Shown here in pieces: positions 60,214 through 64,000 of a stretch of 64,000 bases of DNA. Position 1 is the stretch's first letter. Each line of letters opens with the position of its first letter. The translations under genes and the position numbers were made by a program. Location: contig NZ_DYXC01000169.1 of the NCBI RefSeq assembly GCF_020742345.1, positions 1-64,000 on the forward strand, given 5' to 3'. Below the pieces are notes generated by a model. It was not told where the DNA came from and made no database searches. It saw only the letters and a list, made by a program, of their open reading frames with translations. The DNA comes from Enteractinococcus helveticum (lineage in GTDB: Bacteria > Actinomycetota > Actinomycetes > Actinomycetales > Micrococcaceae).

Positions 60214-60816
60214 CTAAATCCAGCCCTGTTCCCAAGCGTATTGGGCGGCCTCTGTGCGTGTGCTGACCCCCAGTTTTTGCATGGCGGTGGAAACATAATT
60301 GCGCACGGTACCCTGGGCGAGGTTTAAGCGCTCGGCAATCTGTGCAATCGTGGTGGCATCGCGTCCGGCACGCAACACGTCGAGTTCCCGATCTGTGAGC
60401 GGACAATGCTCTGCGGTGAGCGCGGTGGCGGCAATATCTGCGTCGATATAGCGGCCTCCGGCCATGACCTCACGGATGACTCCGGCAAGACGTTCCACCG
60501 GAGTGGATTTGGGGACAAAGCCGGCGACCTTTTCGGCCAGGGCACGGCGCAGCACCCCGGGTCGGGCGTGCCGGGTGCAGATGATCACCTTGGTGGCCAC
60601 CGTGCGGTTGATCTGGCGGGCTACTTCTACGCCGTCGAGTTCGGGCATCTCAAGGTCGAGGACGCACACATCGGGTTGTAGTTGTTGGGCGGCCGCGACG
60701 GCAGTCTGACCATCAGCCACACCGGGCAGGATCTCGATATCCTCTTCCATCCCCAGCAGGGTTTCCATGGCGGTGCGGATCATGGTCTCGTCGTCTGCGA
60801 TGAAAACCCGAATCAT
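60214..60816 (-). CDS. Response regulator, NarL/LuxR family
   Basis: 200 residues. Receiver domain: IRVFIADDETMIRTAMETLL with the acidic pair, phosphoacceptor Asp54 in VCVLDLEMPELDG, and the conserved Lys in AEKVAGFVPKSTP. C-terminal LuxR helix-turn-helix: LTDRELDVLRAGRDATTIAQ, LNLAQGTVRNYVSTAMQKLG. AAGGAG precedes the ATG inside the kinase gene, and the start overlaps that gene's stop by four bases. Confidence 0.95.
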   Translation of the reverse strand: MIRVFIADDETMIRTAMETLLGMEEDIEILPGVADGQTAVAAAQQLQPDVCVLDLEMPELDGVEVARQINRTVATKVIICTRHARPGVLRRALAEKVAGFVPKSTPVERLAGVIREVMAGGRYIDADIAATALTAEHCPLTDRELDVLRAGRDATTIAQIAERLNLAQGTVRNYVSTAMQKLGVSTRTEAAQYAWEQGWI

Positions 60817-62078
60817 GTGTGCTGCTCCTTATGGGGCATCGGTAGGCTGGCCTGGAAGGTGAAGGAGTCATCATAACGGGTGGCCATAATGTTGCCGTTG
60901 ACGGTGGCAAAGCGGGTGCGCAGCCCGGCGATGCCGGTGCCTTGAGTGTCGGCGACGGGGCCTGACACGCCGTCATTGGTGATGGTCAACTGTAACGAAC
61001 CGTTGACGCCACATCGGATGCCAACGCTGGTGGCACTGGCATGACGCAAAATATTGGTGGCGGCCTCGCGTACTGCGAGTCCGAAAAGCCGGGTGACATC
61101 ACCGGTCAGGTTGTGTTCAATTTTGGGGTCCAGGTGGATGTCGACGTCGATCCCAGCAGCCTGCAGGACGTCTTTGGCGTTGGCGAGCTCATCGGGTAGA
61201 GACACCACGCGCAGGTCACGAACCAGTTGGCGGGTTTCGGACTGAGCTTGCTCGGCCAAAGCACGGACCTGTGCGATGGACTCTTGGGCGGCACGGTGCT
61301 GTGCCGGATCCTGGGTGGCGAGCAGCCGGTGGGCAAGCTCCGCTTTTAACGCGATGACCTGCAGGTGGTGGCCTTGGATATCGTGCAAATCAGAGGCAAA
61401 GCGCAGGCGCTCGCGAGCCACGGCCAACTGACTGTTCACCGTGCGAGCCGCATCCAGGCGGCTGATCAGGTGCCACAACCAACCTGAGACCAGAAATGTG
61501 GTGGGGGTGAGCAACACCAATAACGCAATGCCCACAATGCCGCCGCCGTAAATAAACTCTGCGGTGCCGGGATTCAGCAGGCCGTGGAGTGCGATGGCCG
61601 CCAGCCCGATCAGCACGAGCCACGATCGCTGCGAACGGGGGACGAGGGCCAGCAGAATACTCAGCGTGACCCACAGCGGAGTCGCACCATAAAGTGTGGC
61701 CCCGGAAATAAAAACGGTCACAACCCACGCCAGTCCCGGGATGACAAGTAACCAGGCGGTGACTTTTGGTGGGGGCCAGCCGGCACCATAACCATCGCGT
61801 ATCAGCCAGGACGCATACACGCATGTCACGCAGGTCGCGGTAAAGAGGATCAGTACGACGACGATCTGCCAGGTTGGACCAGCGGAGGCAGTCATTAGTG
61901 CGATGGGAACAACAGCTCCGATGCCCAACAGAAAAATCGACATCCCGGCAACACTCAAGAACGTGTACCACCAGGTGATATTGATATCGCGGCCGGCCGG
62001 GTCTGGTGCGTCAGCTGCGGGGCTGACCGGCAGCTGGCCGGTGGGACGAAGCGGGGTCGAAGAATCAGTCACACCCAT
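60813..62078 (-). CDS. Sensor histidine kinase, HisKA_3/NarX-type
   Basis: About 421 residues from the ATG at 62078, before which the frame is not protein-like. Six membrane helices in the sensor part (ITWWYTFLSVAGMSIFLLGI to LLVLLTPTTFLVSGWLWHLI), so stimulus sensing is intramembrane or of the envelope. Dimerisation/phosphotransfer box ASDLHDIQGHHLQVIALK with His232, then the HATPase domain (VREAATNILRHASATSV with N box; TQGTGIAGLRTRF). Coupled to the response regulator. DesK-like systems of this type often sense membrane state. Confidence 0.93.
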   Translation of the reverse strand: MGVTDSSTPLRPTGQLPVSPAADAPDPAGRDINITWWYTFLSVAGMSIFLLGIGAVVPIALMTASAGPTWQIVVVLILFTATCVTCVYASWLIRDGYGAGWPPPKVTAWLLVIPGLAWVVTVFISGATLYGATPLWVTLSILLALVPRSQRSWLVLIGLAAIALHGLLNPGTAEFIYGGGIVGIALLVLLTPTTFLVSGWLWHLISRLDAARTVNSQLAVARERLRFASDLHDIQGHHLQVIALKAELAHRLLATQDPAQHRAAQESIAQVRALAEQAQSETRQLVRDLRVVSLPDELANAKDVLQAAGIDVDIHLDPKIEHNLTGDVTRLFGLAVREAATNILRHASATSVGIRCGVNGSLQLTITNDGVSGPVADTQGTGIAGLRTRFATVNGNIMATRYDDSFTFQASLPMPHKEQHT

Positions 62079-62184
62079 CAGTGTAGATCCATGACAACTG
62101 TCACACATTAGCCTGCAGAATGTCATGGCAACAGGTGACGGAATGCCACTACCGTGTACACCAGAACCACGGAAGACTAAGAGC

Positions 62185-62682
62185 ATGAACTTCATTGAAA
62201 CACTCCAAAACTTTGTCCTGGGCCTTCCAGAAGCCGTCCAATTTCTTGGTGTAGCCCTTGCCGCGATGGTCCCATTTGTCGAAAACTATGGTGCCGTCGT
62301 CATCGGCAGCGTGGCAGGCATTCCCATTTGGGTGGTCGTGCTGATGGCGATCGTCGGCAACCTTGCCGTCGTCGCGCTCATCACGCTCATCTCTGGGAGC
62401 ACCCGCGATGCGATTATGGCGCGCAAACACGATAACACCGAACTACCGGTTGCAGATTCGCCCAGTACAGCCCGGGTTCGCAAACTCTTTGACCGCTACG
62501 GCATTCCGGGGGTCACATTATTGGGCATGTTATTTGTGCCGACCCATCTGATTGCCGCAACTCTGGTGTCCTTCGGTCTTTCCCGCGCAGGCGTACTGGT
62601 GTGGCAGGCCATTGCCATTACCCTGTATGCCGGAGTTACCGGTGTGCTGATGTACGGTGTTGCTGGTCTCGTGGGAGCCTAA
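62185..62682 (+). CDS. Small multidrug export-type membrane protein (PF06695-like)
   Basis: 165 residues from the ATG at 62185. Four to five membrane helices (EAVQFLGVALAAMVPFVENY; VAGIPIWVVVLMAIVGNLAV; TLLGMLFVPTHLIAATLVSF; VLVWQAIAITLYAGVTGVLM) and a basic loop KLFDRYGIPGV typical of this family. Transport function is by family name only. It is divergent from the histidine kinase gene with 106 bp between starts, so the two-component system could control it. Confidence 0.78.
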   Translation: MNFIETLQNFVLGLPEAVQFLGVALAAMVPFVENYGAVVIGSVAGIPIWVVVLMAIVGNLAVVALITLISGSTRDAIMARKHDNTELPVADSPSTARVRKLFDRYGIPGVTLLGMLFVPTHLIAATLVSFGLSRAGVLVWQAIAITLYAGVTGVLMYGVAGLVGA

Positions 62683-62763
62683 ATTTCTGTACTGCTGGAC
62701 GACGTCCGAGGGTCGCACATACTTCACGAGGCGTGAGAAAGTGTGGTTGTTTTAGGTTTAATT

Positions 62764-62795
62764 ACCGGGGAAGCCGGCAATACCGGGCCGGTTTT
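62764..62795. terminator. Hairpin between convergent membrane-protein genes
   Basis: Outer ACCGG/CCGGT and inner CCGG/CCGG pairing around CAATA, ending in TTTT on the plus strand. It would terminate the 62185 gene and perhaps the opposite one. Confidence 0.45.
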
Positions 62796-62799
62796 CGTA

Positions 62800-63321
62800 T
62801 CAGTGCTTCTTGGCTTCGCCGTTGATGGCAGCCGTTGGCGGGATCAGCCCGCGGATCGCGGAGACCATGAGCAGCAGTAACACCACAAACAGGACCGCTT
62901 CGACGCCGATGTAGTAATAGTGCGTCGTCGACCCGCCCGAAAAAGAACCCTCCAACACTTGGTCGGTGTGCACCGCCAACAGGGGACGGATGACGGCGGT
63001 TTTGATCAGCAATAAGATCAGCGCGATGAAACTGTAGCGCTGCATTTTGCCAAAGTTTGGCAGTTCTTGGCGGCGGTGATTGCGCCACATTGAGATCAGT
63101 GCGATCAACAACAGGATCCCAAGGATGACCTCGACAATATTCATCGCCAAAAACACGCGACGTCCGATGCCTAAGCCCAACGGAATCGTGATGCCCGGTG
63201 CCGTAAATTTCAGGGGCGCTTCGATGAACGAAATTCCAATGATCAGCCCTAACCAGATCGGTGGGACCAACAATATGAAAGCTCGGGCCCAACGAGGCGC
63301 ATGAGTGGTTTGCATGAGCAT
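62800..63321 (-). CDS. Four-helix integral membrane protein, unrecognised
   Basis: 173 residues from the ATG at 63321 (AAGGAG eight bases upstream). Four hydrophobic helices (FILLVPPIWLGLIIGISFIE; FLAMNIVEVILGILLLIALI; YSFIALILLLIKTAVIRPLL; YIGVEAVLFVVLLLLMVSAI). Start and the preceding gene's stop overlap (TGATG), so it is translated together with the MFS transporter gene. No family recognised. Confidence 0.75.
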   Translation of the reverse strand: MLMQTTHAPRWARAFILLVPPIWLGLIIGISFIEAPLKFTAPGITIPLGLGIGRRVFLAMNIVEVILGILLLIALISMWRNHRRQELPNFGKMQRYSFIALILLLIKTAVIRPLLAVHTDQVLEGSFSGGSTTHYYYIGVEAVLFVVLLLLMVSAIRGLIPPTAAINGEAKKH

Positions 63322-64000
63322 CAACGCTTCTCCTTACGCTGCGTGCGGCGATGGAGCAAAACGGTAACCACACCGCACAGTAGATAACTCAAGCCTACTG
63401 CGATCCAGCCTGCGGTAAATGACTGCGTTACATCTTGTAACAGGCCCATAATCAACGGTCCCAGCGCAAATCCGGCGTACATGCCCATTGAGTTGAGGCC
63501 TGAAGCTGCACCAATTTTATGCTCCGGCACCACACGTAGCAGGCCCGCATTGATCACCACATTGGCACCAAAAACGGTGATCCCGTGCAACGCGGCGCCG
63601 GTCCATACCAGTGCTGGAAGATGCCAGTGGGCCGCACCGAGAAACGCGAAAACCCCGAACAGTGCACCGGCACTGATGTACAGCAGCAAACGTGAAGGCT
63701 GGGCACCGGCTTGCATGCGGCGACTCCAGCCAATACGAGACACCACCCCGACGACGCCGGAAACGGCTGCGGCAGTACCGCCCAGTATCAGCGAGAAGTC
63801 GAGTTCTTGAACCGCAAATAGCGGCAGGTACACGTTGGTTGCCTGCATGCCCATACCCGATAGCATCGCGATGAGGGCAAAAAAGTAGACTACCACCGGC
63901 ATTTTTTCTTTGGTGGCCACGGTCGACAGCTTTCCGGTATCCACCGTGACTTCGGGCGGATCAGGTGCAACGGGGCGGACTTGACGGGTGGCAAGCTGGG
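63321..64000 (-). CDS. MFS transporter, C-terminal part (start beyond window)
   Basis: The frame stays open to the right edge and reads RQVRPVAPDPPEV before the GTG near 63944, so that GTG is not a true start: it sits in the usual central cytoplasmic loop of a 12-helix transporter. The visible 227 residues cover six helices (VYFFALIAMLSGMGMQATNV to AVGLSYLLCGVVTVLLHRR), with the repeat-A loop SRIGWSRRMQAG. Substrate unknown. The 3' end is coupled to the downstream four-helix membrane protein. Confidence 0.8.
   Translation of the reverse strand, partial: QLATRQVRPVAPDPPEVTVDTGKLSTVATKEKMPVVVYFFALIAMLSGMGMQATNVYLPLFAVQELDFSLILGGTAAAVSGVVGVVSRIGWSRRMQAGAQPSRLLLYISAGALFGVFAFLGAAHWHLPALVWTGAALHGITVFGANVVINAGLLRVVPEHKIGAASGLNSMGMYAGFALGPLIMGLLQDVTQSFTAGWIAVGLSYLLCGVVTVLLHRRTQRKEKR

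Noticed and set aside
61390..61971. Minus-strand 193-codon frame inside the histidine kinase gene
   Set aside because: Frame-shifted shadow on the same strand with Cys/Arg/His-rich composition and no start signal.
1..64000. CRISPR array
   Set aside because: No regularly spaced repeats of 25-40 bp were seen anywhere; only short direct repeats in promoters.
1..64000. tRNA or rRNA genes
   Set aside because: No T-loop GGTTCGANTCC with matching acceptor stems and no rRNA-like stretch found in the intergenic regions; small RNA genes could still be missed without a covariance search.

Overview
The window reads as a chromosomal segment of an actinobacterium, most likely Micrococcaceae-like. This is inferred from gene content (GAP-family membrane protein, DUF3817-type protein, WXG-like helical protein, actinobacterial E1/E2 dehydrogenase operon, moderate GC, many GTG/TTG starts and ATGA overlaps), not from any rRNA or other marker. 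I see no rRNA or tRNA gene, CRISPR array, integrase, transposase or phage structural gene. Both ends cut genes: a ChaB/Rho_N-type protein on the left and an MFS transporter on the right.

Region 1 (1-19,700) is metabolic and regulatory. It holds a stress-type SDR; a LysR regulator divergent from an MBL-hydrolase/MHS-transporter pair; an unrecognised AT-richer gene; a GAP membrane protein divergent from an AAA+ ATPase with an altered Walker B; an Lrp regulator divergent from a ThDP enzyme; purB; a WXG-like/alpha-beta hydrolase pair; a phenol-type FAD monooxygenase divergent from an IclR regulator with twin palindromes between them; a HisC-type aminotransferase; and a D-amino acid dehydrogenase.

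Region 2 (19,700-40,150) holds an E1alpha-E1beta-E2 2-oxoacid dehydrogenase operon, a CBS protein, a one-lobe binding-protein-like lipoprotein coupled to a CDF cation transporter, argG, a BCCT osmolyte transporter, a benzaldehyde-type dehydrogenase, small membrane proteins, a nitroreductase, a GlcG-like protein, a formaldehyde-dehydrogenase-type alcohol dehydrogenase, a DHA2 exporter divergent from a PadR regulator, and a HAAS-type membrane protein.

Region 3 (40,350-58,144) is the most distinctive: a surface polysaccharide locus in two transcription blocks separated by about 1.1 kb of non-coding DNA. The first block is a PIG-L deacetylase, a sugar-1-P transferase and a sugar formyltransferase. 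The second is a long, tightly overlapped run: 4,6-dehydratase, 4-aminotransferase, sugar-1-P transferase with an extra C-terminal GNAT-like domain, ATP-grasp ligase, Wzz/BY-kinase, low-molecular-weight phosphatase, DapDC-like decarboxylase, polymerase/ligase, glycosyltransferase, GalE and a DUF218 protein. A FemAB/GNAT-like protein follows. Together they suggest a polymer containing a 4-amino-4,6-dideoxy sugar whose amine is acylated (formyl, acetyl or an amino-acid-like acid), with chain length controlled by a kinase/phosphatase pair.

Region 4 (58,141-64,000) has a PQQ-type sugar dehydrogenase lipoprotein, a lipoate ligase-like protein, a NarL/LuxR two-component system, a small multidrug export-type protein, a membrane protein and the partial MFS transporter.

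Functional calls are from sequence reading only. Starts were chosen from visible ribosome binding sites and are often shorter than the longest open frame.
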